The translations under genes and the position numbers were made by a program. The notes beneath the pieces were generated by a model. It saw only the letters and a list, made by a program, of their open reading frames with translations. It did no database searches and was not told where the DNA came from. A DNA stretch of 64,000 nucleotides. Source: Arachnopeziza araneosa. Its lineage: Eukaryota; Ascomycota; Leotiomycetes; Helotiales; Arachnopezizaceae. The DNA is taken from contig QYAI01000142.1 in NCBI GenBank assembly GCA_003988855.1, positions 57,588 to 121,587 on the forward strand, read 5' to 3'. Below, piece after piece: positions 63,907-64,000 of the stretch. Positions within the stretch are counted from its first letter, which is position 1. Each line of letters begins with the position of its first letter.

Positions 63907-64000
63907 CCGTGCACCCCCATTCCGAACACCCCCCCATTCCGAACACTAAAAATAAGCGATTTTCTAGACCGCAACTTCGACAAGATAATTAATTATTAAC
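63907..64000. mobile_element. Possible terminal repeat of a Fot1/pogo-like DNA transposon, running off the window
   Basis: After a TA dinucleotide the sequence begins AGTCCGTGCACCCCC. Two direct copies of CCCCATTCCGAACAC follow, then A-rich DNA. An AGTC...GCACCC start next to TA, with C-rich subterminal repeats, resembles ends of Fot1-type Tc1/mariner elements. Without the other end this is only a candidate. Confidence 0.35.

Noticed and set aside
1..64000. tRNA, rRNA, CRISPR or bacterial operon features
   Set aside because: None seen. Intron structure and gene families mark this as fungal nuclear DNA; a dedicated tRNA scan was not possible.

Overview
The window is eukaryotic nuclear DNA from a filamentous ascomycete. 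The evidence is short GT-AG introns (mostly 45-100 bp) with TGCTAAC/CTAAT-like branch sites, together with HET-domain genes, BTB genes, LysM proteins, a GH72 relative and a But2-domain gene. The gene mix looks like a leotiomycete (Sclerotiniaceae-like), but the sequence alone does not fix the genus.

Layout. 1-6607: a divergent pair, a killer-toxin-like GH18 chitinase with chitin-binding domains (minus, running off the left edge) and a secreted multi-LysM protein (plus). 6903-8615: an F-box-like protein. 9750-21232: a secreted But2-domain gene split by a 10.8-kb Ty3/gypsy-type LTR retrotransposon (10208-21052, transcribed on minus) with gag, a chromodomain-bearing pol and a large unrecognised third ORF downstream of pol. 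21509-23755: a degraded HET gene carrying a solo LTR of the same family. 24356-26403: a secreted histidine acid phosphatase. 28012-28765 and 34887-35799: two BTB genes with matching 32-nt first coding exons, the second with an in-frame stop. 29616-30360: a YVC1-like channel relic. 32713-33821: an LTR remnant next to a TRI5-like terpene synthase relic. 39108-40060: a secreted NlpC/P60-like protein. 40379-41665: an intronless LLM flavin monooxygenase. 42613-44753: a second HET gene. 45406-46547: an AhpD/carboxymuconolactone decarboxylase-like gene broken by a second solo LTR. 48566-50673: a PTR2-type peptide transporter. 51488-52098: a disrupted DUF2237 gene. 52722-54820: a Dal5/pantothenate-type MFS permease. 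57958-60407: a GH72 relative with several lesions. 61518-62587: an HSL-type alpha/beta hydrolase. 62868-63383: an uncharacterised ORF. At about 63907 there may be one end of a Fot1-like DNA transposon.

How it fits together. Secreted cell-wall and nutrient functions (chitinase, LysM, phosphatase, NlpC/P60, transporters) sit in an accessory region that is losing genes. I count at least eight disrupted genes. Three are broken in exons by one LTR family with clean 5-bp target duplications (GTGAA, ACATA, GACTT). Others carry premature stops or indels. The most unusual object is the retroelement itself: it has an extra ORF of about 825-850 codons, a very short LTR with a conserved hairpin whose base pairs covary, and a 5' LTR truncated flush against an intact target duplication.

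All gene models were read by eye. Intron boundaries are predictions supported by consensus sites, phase and family continuity.
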